Under the pieces are notes generated by a model. It searched no databases. It was given only the letters and a program-made list of their open reading frames with translations, and was not told where the DNA came from. The position numbers and the translations under genes are program-made. This document shows, one piece after another, positions 48,162 to 57,102 of a stretch of 64,000 nucleotides of DNA (its first letter is position 1; every line of letters starts with the position of its first letter). Source of the DNA: Methylococcales bacterium. Lineage in GTDB: Bacteria; Pseudomonadota; Gammaproteobacteria; Methylococcales; Methylomonadaceae. The stretch is from the NCBI GenBank assembly GCA_026399095.1, contig JAPLRP010000030.1, forward strand, positions 25,908-89,907, in the 5' to 3' direction.

Positions 48162-48358
48162 GTTAATTCCAAAGTGATATCTAAAGGTTCAAAGCAACAG
48201 TAAATATTTAAAAATCAGTAAGGCGTCAAACGTCAGTTAGCAAGCAATGGAATGCTTTATTAACCAACAAGAAGGCATTTTGTATCTTCTTGGTTATTAA
48301 TTCCAGAGTAATGAGCAAAGGTTCAAATCAATAAAAAATTATTTAAAAAAAGGGTAAT
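48162..48358 (+). repeat. Imperfect direct repeat and hairpin in the block 2 leader
   Basis: About 58 bp starting TTAATTCCAAAGTGATATC (48163) recur in altered form at 48297 (TTAATTCCAGAGTAATGAGC). Both copies continue with AAAGGTTCAAA, then an A-rich part including TATTTAAAAA or TTATTTAAAAA. Between them, 48261-48296 can form a hairpin with a CAAGAAG/CTTCTTG core. All would be in the untranslated leader of the block 2 mRNA. Confidence 0.6.
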
Positions 48359-48455
48359 CAGGTTACCACCGCGTAATGATTAACCCAACCTGTAGATTAC
48401 TAAAATCAAGGCAAGTTGTGGTAGTGCAATAGTTTAAATTTGAGAGGAATGTGTC

Positions 48456-50447
48456 ATGTTTAAAAAAATTATAAAAGTGACAAACTTCAGTCTTCAAGAG
48501 AAGACTGTTGAGCGTTATATGAAAGAAGTCAGAGACATTGAGGCGGCTGGTGTGTCGCGACGGGATTTGTTTAAAATGGGTTTAACCGCCGGTGTGGGCG
48601 GGCTGGCAGCGATAGGCGGGCGTAATTTCCTGCCTAATCTGGCGGAAGCCGCCACTACGGGAATCATTAGCCCTCCCTGCACCAAACCTTGGTCTGAGCC
48701 GCTGCCCATTCCCGGAACGGCTGTTTCCGTGGCTAATTTTGCAGGGCCACTTGGAGACAAGGGTCAGTGCTCGGAACCGCATAATATTTATAACCCCGGC
48801 AAAGGGCCTATTGGTGATTATGAGAATTTTACCGAGGCACGATCAGAAGAACATCAACGCTGGGATGAACTAGGCGGTTTTGCGGCTTGCACCAAATATG
48901 AATTGATGGCCAAGGAAATTGACTGGAATTTTTATTCCTCAGCCGAGTATCCGGCTTTTAATTCCAAAGTGTGGACTTATGTCGACATGAATCCTAATAG
49001 CAAAGGCGAGTTTGCTACCGGCGTGTTACGTTTAAAGGCGCAATATGGATCACCAGTACTAATGCGCATGTACAACGGGTTACCTAAAGAGGGCCGGGAT
49101 ACGCAAGGTTTTGGCATCAGTCAGTGTTCACCGCATCTTCACAATGCCCACAATCCGCCGGAATCCGATGGCGGCCCCATGCGCTTTTTTGATTCCGGCA
49201 AATGGTGGGACTACTGGTATCCCAATGTCCGTGCCGGTTTTGCCAGCACCCACAAGACGGGCACTATCCGTACCGACGCTGCAAACCCGAAGGGCCTATG
49301 GTGCCCCGGCGATTGGAAGGAAACCCAAAGCACGTTGTGGTTTCATGATCACCGGATGGATTTCACGGCCTCCAATGTTTACAAAGGTTTGGCTTCGTTT
49401 TACACCTTGTTCAGTAAAGATATTAACCTGGATACCGATGATGAAACGACCGGCTTAAGGTTGCCCAGCGGTCAATACGATATACCGTTGTTGTTTACTG
49501 ATAAGGTGCTGGATCAAACAGGACAGATGTTTTTTGATAGTTTTAACATCGAAGGCATTATTGGCGATCAACAAACCGTCAACTTCAAGATTAAGCCTTA
49601 CTTGACTGTTGAACGCCGCAAATACCGGTTCCGTTTTCTGGATGGCGGCCCTTCACGCTTTATTGAGTTGTCGTTAAGCAGTACGAATACAAAGGTGCCC
49701 ACAACAATGACCCGAATCGCCAACTGCGGTAATTTGTTACCCAAGGCGCAAGTGGTTTCCAGTATCCGGTTGGGCGTCGCAGAACGCGCAGACGTTATTA
49801 TTGACTTCAGTAAATATAACCCGGGTGACGTGATTTATCTGGAAAACCGCCTTGAACAACTAAACGGCAAAGGCCCCACCGGCAAAATTTTAGCCTCAAG
49901 CACTAAAACTCAATTACTTAAGTTTATAGTTTCAACGGCTACTACCCTGCCTGTCGATAACAGCGCAACTTTGGCTACGCTACAAACCCAGGTGATGGTG
50001 CCATTCCCGGATCGCACTAAAAACCCAATTAAAATCAAACGCAAATTTGACTTTGGCACCAGTAACGGCGCCTGGGTGGTTAATGGCAAATTTTTTAGCC
50101 CAAACCTGATTAGCGCCTATCCGATAGAAGGCTCTCAGGAAGAATGGACACTGACTTCTCCGGGTGGCTGGGCGCATCCGGTGCATATCCATCATGAGGA
50201 ATTCCAGATTACCTCCCGCAACGGTAAGGCGCCCACGGCACTTGATGACTTATCCAGAAAAGATGTAGTCAGAATTGGTGATGCGGCGCAGGGTACGACA
50301 GGGACAACAAGCATTACTTTCAACATGCAGTTCCGCGATTGGTATGGAGATTACCCGATGCACTGCCATAACGTCGTGCATGAAGATCACGCCATGATGA
50401 TTCGCTTTAAGATCGTGCCGCCTACAGATCCTAATGCCGGCAAATAA
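48456..50447 (+). CDS. Multicopper oxidase 2 (663 residues, Tat-exported)
   Basis: A Tat signal is clear: SRRDLFK at residues 34-40, then a mild hydrophobic stretch to about residue 66 (NLAEAA). Tat export means the enzyme folds and may load copper before transport. Copper segments: HLHNAH (227-232), WFHDH (295-299), HPVHIHH (574-580) and HCHNVVHEDHAMM (636-648; T1 Cys637, His642, probable axial Met647). The pattern is CotA/CueO-like. It is shorter than oxidase 1 but shares several blocks with it, including FHDH.(M)DFTA.NVYKG, so the two are paralogues. A GAGAGGA ribosome binding site precedes the ATG. SCO gene follows after 34 bp. Confidence 0.93.
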   Translation: MFKKIIKVTNFSLQEKTVERYMKEVRDIEAAGVSRRDLFKMGLTAGVGGLAAIGGRNFLPNLAEAATTGIISPPCTKPWSEPLPIPGTAVSVANFAGPLGDKGQCSEPHNIYNPGKGPIGDYENFTEARSEEHQRWDELGGFAACTKYELMAKEIDWNFYSSAEYPAFNSKVWTYVDMNPNSKGEFATGVLRLKAQYGSPVLMRMYNGLPKEGRDTQGFGISQCSPHLHNAHNPPESDGGPMRFFDSGKWWDYWYPNVRAGFASTHKTGTIRTDAANPKGLWCPGDWKETQSTLWFHDHRMDFTASNVYKGLASFYTLFSKDINLDTDDETTGLRLPSGQYDIPLLFTDKVLDQTGQMFFDSFNIEGIIGDQQTVNFKIKPYLTVERRKYRFRFLDGGPSRFIELSLSSTNTKVPTTMTRIANCGNLLPKAQVVSSIRLGVAERADVIIDFSKYNPGDVIYLENRLEQLNGKGPTGKILASSTKTQLLKFIVSTATTLPVDNSATLATLQTQVMVPFPDRTKNPIKIKRKFDFGTSNGAWVVNGKFFSPNLISAYPIEGSQEEWTLTSPGGWAHPVHIHHEEFQITSRNGKAPTALDDLSRKDVVRIGDAAQGTTGTTSITFNMQFRDWYGDYPMHCHNVVHEDHAMMIRFKIVPPTDPNAGK

Positions 50448-50481
50448 TGCGTTTAACTTAACTATTAAAGAGTAACCACCC

Positions 50482-51132
50482 ATGAATAAAAGAGACTTTA
50501 TTAAAAATATGACCGGCGCTTCGTTAGGGGTTGCGGCTTCAGCCTTTATTCCAGAGAGCTTTGCTATTCCTCTTACTACGGTTACTGGCAACCAGGCTAG
50601 CCGCAGTAAACGGACTTTCCCCAACGTTCCTGTGGTAACGCATGAAGGAAAAATCGTGCGTTTTTATGATGATCTCATCAAGAACAAGACTGTCATGATC
50701 AACTTTACGTACACCAATTGCCAAGGTATTTGTCCCGGTATGACTGCTAACCTGGAACAGGTTTATAAAGAATTTGGTGAGCGCATGGGCAAGGATATTT
50801 TTATGTATTCGATTTCCCTACAACCAGAACACGATACCCCAGCCGCTTTAAAAGCCTATACCGATATGCACAAAATTAAATCCGGTTGGACATTTTTGAC
50901 CGGCACCAAAGCCAATATTGAACTGCTCAGAGAGCATCTGGGATTTAAGTTTTCTGATCCGGGACTGGATAAGGATAAAAGTCAGCATCTGGGGGTTGTC
51001 AAGTTTGGTATTGAATCATTGGAGCGATGGGGCATGGCACCCGTTTTGGGTGACCCTAAGTACCTGGCTGAATATGTCCGCTGGATGGAACCCAACGGCA
51101 GTCGCCCCGTACTATCGGAACTGATTGGTTAA
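50482..51132 (+). CDS. SCO1/SenC copper chaperone
   Basis: A 216-residue SCO protein with C80-QGI-C84 and likely ligand His169. The N-terminus NKRDFIKNM with a following short hydrophobic stretch looks like a degenerate Tat signal (KR in place of RR), with cleavage after SFA near residue 28. It shares the FYDDLIK.K, GERMGKD and GWTFLTG blocks with the SCO-cytochrome fusion at 46368, so the oxidase-SCO pair has been duplicated; this copy has no heme domain. Likely loads copper on multicopper oxidase 2. Confidence 0.92.
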   Translation: MNKRDFIKNMTGASLGVAASAFIPESFAIPLTTVTGNQASRSKRTFPNVPVVTHEGKIVRFYDDLIKNKTVMINFTYTNCQGICPGMTANLEQVYKEFGERMGKDIFMYSISLQPEHDTPAALKAYTDMHKIKSGWTFLTGTKANIELLREHLGFKFSDPGLDKDKSQHLGVVKFGIESLERWGMAPVLGDPKYLAEYVRWMEPNGSRPVLSELIG

Positions 51133-51185
51133 AAAATCGGCTCAAAACCGCCAGTTTGTAAGTTGGAAAGGCGAAGCTGCGGATT

Positions 51186-51204
51186 TCTCCGCGCTACGCG
51201 GAGA
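51186..51204. other. Perfect GC-rich hairpin in a 134-bp gap
   Basis: TCTCCGCG-CTA-CGCGGAGA, an 8-bp stem with a 3-nt loop, between the SCO gene and the next secreted-protein gene. No T-run follows; it may act as an mRNA processing or stabilising element. Confidence 0.55.
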
Positions 51205-51266
51205 GTGCTGTGTCGGGTCGCCGCACAGGATTTAAAATCATTAAGTAACTTGGAAGATATTCTGCC

Positions 51267-53606
51267 ATGAAATTCAAAACCCTCACTATTGTAATGGGCC
51301 TGGCTAGTTTAATGGTCACTACCGACTACGCAGTCGCAGCTCAAGGTAATAACCAAAACGGCATTAAACCGGCTATTTTTCCCGTTAGCCCCACGACCCC
51401 GCCCCCGGCTGTGCCAACGCAGTTTGATGTGACCGGTTATATGCAAAATGCCAGCATTGACCCCTATGTCTGCACAGGGTCCGGTAGCACCATTGATCCG
51501 CGCCTCTGGGGCGGTCGGGTAACAGTGAATGGCGTTGAGATCATCATTCCATGTAATACCATTCTTCAGATGCCGGTCACTTCGATGACGTGGGCGGAGC
51601 TTTTTGATCCTGCCCTGTCACCGGATAATACAACAACGCCTGGAACTTCAGGTTTGGCCCTGGAAGATAAAGTTTCAACTGTGCTACCCCAGTCGGAGTC
51701 GATGCCTGCACCGGCTTATGAAATTCATGTTCAAGGTAATATAGTCAGGGACTCGGTCACGGGTGACAACCAGCATATCGCCGGCCTGGTTTTTATCTCC
51801 CAACAAAGCCTTAATGTCGGGCAAGGTTATATCAAATCCATTGATTACACAACCGGTGAACTTTGCGTTTCCGCAGGTATGCCCATTGACGGATTTCAGG
51901 GGCAATCAATAGCCAGTCCGGAATGTCTGGCACCCGATGCCCGTGTCAGGATCAACGATCCTGTAGGCCGTTTTGGCTTAAAACATGGCGGCCCCGGCTG
52001 TCTTTTATTACCTGAAGCAGAGCGTTGTGATGTTGAAGAAATCAATTTCGACCCACGATTTACGGCTGATACGGATAATCCGACCATTCATGCGTCGACG
52101 GGTTTCCCTATGTGCGTTCCAAGAGCCTTTCCCTTTGGTTCAGACGGCGATACGGATGCGCTTTGTCCACAACAGAACCGGCCCAAACAAGGCGGAAGCG
52201 CTAAATGTACCAATTTGCCTGTCGTCAATGGCATCACCTTTCCCGCTTTTCCGGCGCAAAAGGATGGCTATTGCCACAGCTTCGTCATGAACGCATTACC
52301 CACTACTTCTGCGCCTCCACCCGGACCTTGCGGGACGATCGGAACAGATGTCATTCCTTGTACAACCAGCCCAGATCGGCAAGCGCCTTTCGAAGTGGGT
52401 GATTACATTGATTACTCAGGCACGATGATGGTTGATGGCTACGGGTTGAATCCATCGGTGCCCTCACCCTATTACATTTCTGCGCATACTATCAATGATC
52501 ATGTTGGCATCTATACCTACCCCGGCACCAAGCCGGCTTATGTAATGATTGAGGGTTTGCTAGCCGGGACTAATGCGTTGCCGATCCAAAATATTCCACA
52601 GGAAGTGACCTCAAGGATTAAGGTTGAAGGCTTTACTACCGACCCCAGCGCCATGGTTGATATTTTTGCAATGGATGTTGATAAGGTAACTGGGCTTGTG
52701 ACTGAACGCTTGTTAAGCAGCGTCAATCCTTCCGGTCCACCGGTCATCGGACGCGTCCGTTTTGTGCCGGCCACAGGCGCTTATGCTCCCGCAACCCGAA
52801 ATATGCGCATCGTTAGCCGGTCACTTTGCACAAGTAAAACAGTGCCTTGTTATATACCCCAAGCTTATCTGGATCCCAAAAATCCTGCCGGCAAGTACGC
52901 CAACGGCCTGGTTGCTGGTCAGTATAATGCGCCCAATTTTGAGTATATTTTTCCTGAAAATCTGTTCCTGGGCGATCCGGTATTACCCAATAATTTTCAG
53001 GATTTGGCGTTTCTGGCTTGTGGTTCCGGCCCATTGACTACACCGAGTGCGGGTAGTAATCCGCCGATTGTAGCGGCACTTGACCCTGCGCCTTGGGCGC
53101 AGCCTATGCCTGCGCCAAACCAATGTGCTGGGAAGTTGGCGAACCAGTTGACTGTCCCTGCAACACAAACACCTGATAGGGTAACTGTCCTTAATGCTAC
53201 CTGGGACAACAAACAAAACAAAGGCAAACTGACAGTTACTGCGACTTCTTCACTACCAAGCACTATGCCTAACCTGCAGTTATATGTACAGGCTGTTAGC
53301 GCATCCGGCGCCCTGATGGCGGGTGAACCTCAACCAATGCAGTTGGTAACCAATCCTGCTGTAGTTCCGGTTGGCGGGTTGCCCTGTCCGGCAGCCAATA
53401 ATCCCTGCTGGAAATATGATGCGACCGGAACCATCGTCGATCCCCTGCATCCGCGCGGTAATCCGGCGTTGCCCACTAACATTTATTCACTTCCCGAAAC
53501 AGTCAAGGTGTATTCAAGCCGGGGCGGGGTTGGGAGTATTGTTCCAACACTCATTTGCGGTGTAATCACCACCAATACGGGAATTGTAAATACATGCCAG
53601 TTCTAA
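51267..53606 (+). CDS. Large secreted protein of 779 residues, unknown function
   Basis: Sec signal peptide MKFKTLTIVMGLASLMVTTDYAVA. The mature part is rich in Pro, Gly and Cys and probably beta-rich: TQFDVTGYMQNASIDPYVC, a strand set around YEIHVQGNIVRDSVTGDNQHIAGLVFISQQ, and several Cys-containing loops (GPGCLLLPEAERCDVEEI). The last about 130 residues (from RVTVLNATWDNKQNKGKLTVT) look like the C-terminal domain of the proteins at 36649 and 39999. I recognise no enzyme motif. It follows the SCO gene by 134 bp and precedes the di-heme peroxidase by 32 bp, so it is part of block 2. Confidence 0.8.
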   Translation: MKFKTLTIVMGLASLMVTTDYAVAAQGNNQNGIKPAIFPVSPTTPPPAVPTQFDVTGYMQNASIDPYVCTGSGSTIDPRLWGGRVTVNGVEIIIPCNTILQMPVTSMTWAELFDPALSPDNTTTPGTSGLALEDKVSTVLPQSESMPAPAYEIHVQGNIVRDSVTGDNQHIAGLVFISQQSLNVGQGYIKSIDYTTGELCVSAGMPIDGFQGQSIASPECLAPDARVRINDPVGRFGLKHGGPGCLLLPEAERCDVEEINFDPRFTADTDNPTIHASTGFPMCVPRAFPFGSDGDTDALCPQQNRPKQGGSAKCTNLPVVNGITFPAFPAQKDGYCHSFVMNALPTTSAPPPGPCGTIGTDVIPCTTSPDRQAPFEVGDYIDYSGTMMVDGYGLNPSVPSPYYISAHTINDHVGIYTYPGTKPAYVMIEGLLAGTNALPIQNIPQEVTSRIKVEGFTTDPSAMVDIFAMDVDKVTGLVTERLLSSVNPSGPPVIGRVRFVPATGAYAPATRNMRIVSRSLCTSKTVPCYIPQAYLDPKNPAGKYANGLVAGQYNAPNFEYIFPENLFLGDPVLPNNFQDLAFLACGSGPLTTPSAGSNPPIVAALDPAPWAQPMPAPNQCAGKLANQLTVPATQTPDRVTVLNATWDNKQNKGKLTVTATSSLPSTMPNLQLYVQAVSASGALMAGEPQPMQLVTNPAVVPVGGLPCPAANNPCWKYDATGTIVDPLHPRGNPALPTNIYSLPETVKVYSSRGGVGSIVPTLICGVITTNTGIVNTCQF

Positions 53607-53638
53607 TTATGAACCAGCTTTCCGGGAGAATTCATTGT

Positions 53639-56050
53639 ATGAATATTATCACTAAATTTTGTCAAAAAACCCTGCCATGCGATTTGGCATCGGCTGCAGT
53701 TTTGGCGGGCATGACATTGATGGTTGCTTTGCCTCAACAGGTGTTGGCCGTGGCTACCGCCAAGCCGACACCGCTACAGGTATTTTGTGACGCCAATGCC
53801 ATGAATACGGCGGCTTCTCCGGAAATGCCCGGTTCGCTTAAATGTACGCCCGTGCCTGAACCCTATACGGTTGATGATGCCGGCAACAAGTCGTCAATAT
53901 CACCCGCAATCATTAAAAACAAAGCGGCATTGATAGCACTCGGCAAAATGTTATTCTGGGATAGTCAGGTAGGCAGTGACGGCCTTGCCTGCGCGAGTTG
54001 CCACTTTCAGGCGGGTGCGGATAACCGCGTGAAAAATCAGATCGATCCGGGCTTGCGAAATGCTAGTGACAAGTTTGCCAGTAACGGCGTGACGCCCTTA
54101 GGCAATGTTTTTGATTTCATGGGTTCTTACCCCAATACGCTTAATCTGGATCCTTTGCTGCCTACCTCCGGAAAAGGGCCTAACTATACCTTGAAAAAGA
54201 AGGATTTCCCTTTTAGGCAATATCAGGAACCGGTTAGTCCTGTAGCCGGTCAACCCCTTCAGGCTGACCGCAATGCGCCGATTACTTTCGATAGTGATGA
54301 TGTCGTTTCATCACAAGGCGCTCTCTATTCAACCTTTAATGGTTTGACACCGTCAGGAAAAAAAGAACGTTGTAAAAAAAGGTTTCCTACATCCGGGCCC
54401 AATATGCCGCTGTTTAATGTGGGAGGGAACTCGGTTAGGCAGGTTGAACCCCGGAATACACCTTCTGTAATTAATGCGGTTTATAATTTCCGTAATTTCT
54501 GGGATGGCCGGGCAAATAATGTGTTTAACGGACTGGATCCCTTTGGCCCGCGGCGGTTTTTTAATGCGGCAACGACTCCACTTAACGAGATCTACAGTAA
54601 AAATGCGAGTGGCATTCCTGTAGTAAACAGGGTTGCCATCTATAACGCCAGCCTGGCATCCCAAGCAGTTGGTCCGGCACTCAGTAGCTTTGAAATGTCT
54701 TGTGGCGGCAAGGACTTTCCCGAGCTGGGGAAAAAAATGCTGGCGGTCAAACCATTGGGCAAACAAAAAGTGGCTGTTACCGATAGCGTATTAGGCCCCT
54801 ACACAACCGCCGCCGGGGATATTAAGCCTGTAAATACCTATAAGCTATTGATACAAGGCGCATTTAACAATGCCTATTGGGATGTGCCGGATACGCAAAC
54901 CATAGAGGGTTATAAACTCATCGAAAACAACTTTTCCCTGTTTTGGGGCTTGGCAATTCAAGCCTATGAAGCAACCCTGGTATCCGATGACTCCCGCTTC
55001 GATCAGGCAATTAACGGCATTGATAAACTCACTGCCCAGGAACAAAACGGCCTCAACCTGTTTATGCATCAAGGTAAATGCATTGCTTGTCACATGGGCT
55101 CAGAGTTCAGCGCTGCGTCGGTCACGCATGTGGAAAACGCACTGAACGCGCCAGACATCGGTAAATTTACTGAGCGCATGTTAATGGGGGATGGCGGGTT
55201 CGCGCTTTATGATGCAGGATTCTACAATATCGGTGTGCGCCCCTCTGCAGAAGACCTGGGTGTAGGCGCAGATGATCCTTATGGTAATCCCTTGTCATTC
55301 TCGCGTAATGCAAAAAGAAATGCACCACCCCCTTATGATCCCTATGATCTTAATGCCATACCCGTTGATAATCCGAATATTACCAGCTTATCGCCAGATC
55401 CGTTTAAAACAGATTCTTTTCTTTTTCCTATAACGGATCCCGTCGTTACTGACGAGCGTGATGCGGTCGATGGCGCATTCAAGACATCGACCTTACGTAA
55501 CGTAGAATTAACTGGGCCTTTCTTTCACAATGGCGGTCAGGCAACTTTGGAACAAGTCGTTGAGTTCTATAACCGGGGCGGCGATCGCAAAGACCAGTTT
55601 CAGTTAGACCCAAACTGTGGTGGGGCGCTGGTAATTGATGGCATAGTTGCCGGTGATCCAAGCACAGGATTGATTGATGATTCCGGTTTTCTGGGCGGCG
55701 CTTCCGGACAAGCTAGTAATCTTGCTCCTGATATGGCAGGTGCCAAGGATTTAATTACTACAGTTTGCAATCCTGGTCAACCGCCGCAAGAAATATTGAA
55801 TTTGAGCAGTTCGGACGTGGCTGATATAGTCGCATTTATGAAAGCGCTGACCGATGACCGCGTCCGTTGGGAAAAAGCGCCTTTCGATCATCCTTCATTA
55901 ACGATACCAAATGGCCATGTAGGGAATGAGAATAAAGTGACCGGAAATCCGGCAGTTGGGCAAACGTTGACGCTACCAGCGGTAGGCGCCGCTGGACGGC
56001 AAGCTAAAAATTTGCCGGCACTGGTATCTTTTGATTCCGGGTTGAAATAA
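53639..56050 (+). CDS. Di-heme cytochrome c peroxidase / MauG-like protein
   Basis: From the ATG at 53639 (GGGAGA site 10 bases upstream) it is 803 residues; upstream in-frame ATGs overlap the previous gene. Signal peptide ends LPQQVLA near residue 37. Two heme c motifs: CASCH (118-122) and CIACH (481-485). Family text includes LGKMLFWDSQVG, FWDGRANN, SLRN-like STLRNVELTGPFFHNGGQATLEQVVEFYNRGGD. Typical bacterial peroxidases are 320-350 residues, so this has large insertions, including about 360 residues between the hemes. Such enzymes either reduce peroxide or perform long-range oxidations; here the role is unknown. Last gene of block 2. Confidence 0.92.
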   Translation: MNIITKFCQKTLPCDLASAAVLAGMTLMVALPQQVLAVATAKPTPLQVFCDANAMNTAASPEMPGSLKCTPVPEPYTVDDAGNKSSISPAIIKNKAALIALGKMLFWDSQVGSDGLACASCHFQAGADNRVKNQIDPGLRNASDKFASNGVTPLGNVFDFMGSYPNTLNLDPLLPTSGKGPNYTLKKKDFPFRQYQEPVSPVAGQPLQADRNAPITFDSDDVVSSQGALYSTFNGLTPSGKKERCKKRFPTSGPNMPLFNVGGNSVRQVEPRNTPSVINAVYNFRNFWDGRANNVFNGLDPFGPRRFFNAATTPLNEIYSKNASGIPVVNRVAIYNASLASQAVGPALSSFEMSCGGKDFPELGKKMLAVKPLGKQKVAVTDSVLGPYTTAAGDIKPVNTYKLLIQGAFNNAYWDVPDTQTIEGYKLIENNFSLFWGLAIQAYEATLVSDDSRFDQAINGIDKLTAQEQNGLNLFMHQGKCIACHMGSEFSAASVTHVENALNAPDIGKFTERMLMGDGGFALYDAGFYNIGVRPSAEDLGVGADDPYGNPLSFSRNAKRNAPPPYDPYDLNAIPVDNPNITSLSPDPFKTDSFLFPITDPVVTDERDAVDGAFKTSTLRNVELTGPFFHNGGQATLEQVVEFYNRGGDRKDQFQLDPNCGGALVIDGIVAGDPSTGLIDDSGFLGGASGQASNLAPDMAGAKDLITTVCNPGQPPQEILNLSSSDVADIVAFMKALTDDRVRWEKAPFDHPSLTIPNGHVGNENKVTGNPAVGQTLTLPAVGAAGRQAKNLPALVSFDSGLK

Positions 56051-56128
56051 GTTTACTTTAGGGCTTGGAGAGTAAAAGATAAATCCGCCCAATTTGAAAT
56101 TGGGCGGCTATAAAGTAAAGCAATAATA

Positions 56129-56986
56129 TTATTTTTCCAACCCTATGAAATCCCAGATTTTGTGAGAAATGGTTGAGTTGGCTTGTTCCAGTACAGGTGG
56201 GCCGTTGGGGTAGTTTAGATCATAAACACGAGTTATATCGGCGGCCAGATCTAAAAGGTTAAGCTTGGTGTAGGCTTCCTGTAAAATTTGTAAGGCATAA
56301 GGAACAGCTGGGGTTCGTTCATATTTGTCAATAACTGTTGATGCTCTGTCTATTGCAGCCACATAAGCTTTACGTTTCATGTAATATCGAGCAACATGAA
56401 CTTCATGCATCGCAAGATTGTTCCTAAGCGCAATCATACGCAAACGGGCATCTGGCAAGTACTTACTGTAAGGAAAACGTCGAATCAATTCTTCAAAATT
56501 CTTCAGCGCATCTCGGGCACTTGCTGTATCACGTTGTGAGGTGTCGGTGGGTAGAAAGCGATCAACAAAGCCAATACCTCGATTATAATTAACCAAGCCT
56601 TTTAAATAGTAGGCATAATCTACGCCGGGACTTCGAGGGTTTATTTTAATAAAGCGGTCAGCGGCAGCAATTGCCGAATCAGGATCGTTATTTTTAAAAT
56701 AAGCATAAGCTATATCTAATTCAGTTTGTGCCGAGTCTTCACCGAAAGGGTAGCGTGATTCAAGCGATTGATAAAGTTTGATAGCTTTATCATAACTGCC
56801 TGCATCTACCGCCTTTTTGGCTTCCGTACGAAATTTATCGGCTGTCCAGTCAACATATTCATCTTCGTCTGACGAGCTGGAACCGCCGGGAAAAAGGTCC
56901 CGTATTGACTCTCCGAGTGAACCGCAGCCTTGAAGAGAAAGGCTTAAACAGCAAATAAATAAAAATTTAATTAAAATTAATCGCAT
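56129..56986 (-). CDS. bamD: Outer-membrane assembly lipoprotein BamD
   Basis: Essential lipoprotein of the BAM complex. From the ATG at 56986 it begins MRLILIKFLFICCLSLSLQGC with the lipobox L-Q-G-C; an open frame extends to 57079 but is not family-like and would reach rluD. About five TPR-type helical pairs follow (AKKAVDAGSYDKAIKLYQSLESRYPFG, AYAYFKNNDPDSAIAAADRFI, and so on). At about 285 residues it is longer than the E. coli protein (245). Divergent with rluD, a common gammaproteobacterial arrangement. Confidence 0.95.
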   Translation of the reverse strand: MRLILIKFLFICCLSLSLQGCGSLGESIRDLFPGGSSSSDEDEYVDWTADKFRTEAKKAVDAGSYDKAIKLYQSLESRYPFGEDSAQTELDIAYAYFKNNDPDSAIAAADRFIKINPRSPGVDYAYYLKGLVNYNRGIGFVDRFLPTDTSQRDTASARDALKNFEELIRRFPYSKYLPDARLRMIALRNNLAMHEVHVARYYMKRKAYVAAIDRASTVIDKYERTPAVPYALQILQEAYTKLNLLDLAADITRVYDLNYPNGPPVLEQANSTISHKIWDFIGLEK

Positions 56987-57102
56987 AGTGCTAACGACAG
57001 TTGTAATATTAGAGGTTTTCTCACAGGATAAACGGCGATACTTGGTATGGTTTTCGATCCCGCGAGTATAACTTAACATTGGGTTATTCAGAAGAACTTG
57101 TT

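Larger units (their letters stand above)
47358..48455 (+). promoter_or_regulatory. 1.1-kb regulatory region upstream of oxidase block 2
   Basis: No convincing gene. From left to right: an imperfect hairpin about 47443-47484 (ACTCAA... / ...TTGAGT) and a strong hairpin at 47524-47559, either of which could end block 1; the sequence at about 47679 shared with the block 1 control region; two activator-type palindromes; a sigma-54 promoter; and a leader of about 380 nt that contains an imperfect direct repeat and a hairpin. Confidence 0.7.

Noticed and set aside
36649..51132. Horizontal transfer as a mobile island
   Set aside because: The region looks somewhat richer in G+C than its flanks, but no integrase, tRNA target, direct-repeat ends or IS flanks are seen; secreted repeat proteins can by themselves shift base composition.
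43540..56050. MopE/CorA-type copper-binding system of methanotrophs
   Set aside because: The block holds a MauG-like protein, but no protein resembling MopE or CorA was recognised, and the multicopper oxidases are not part of that system.
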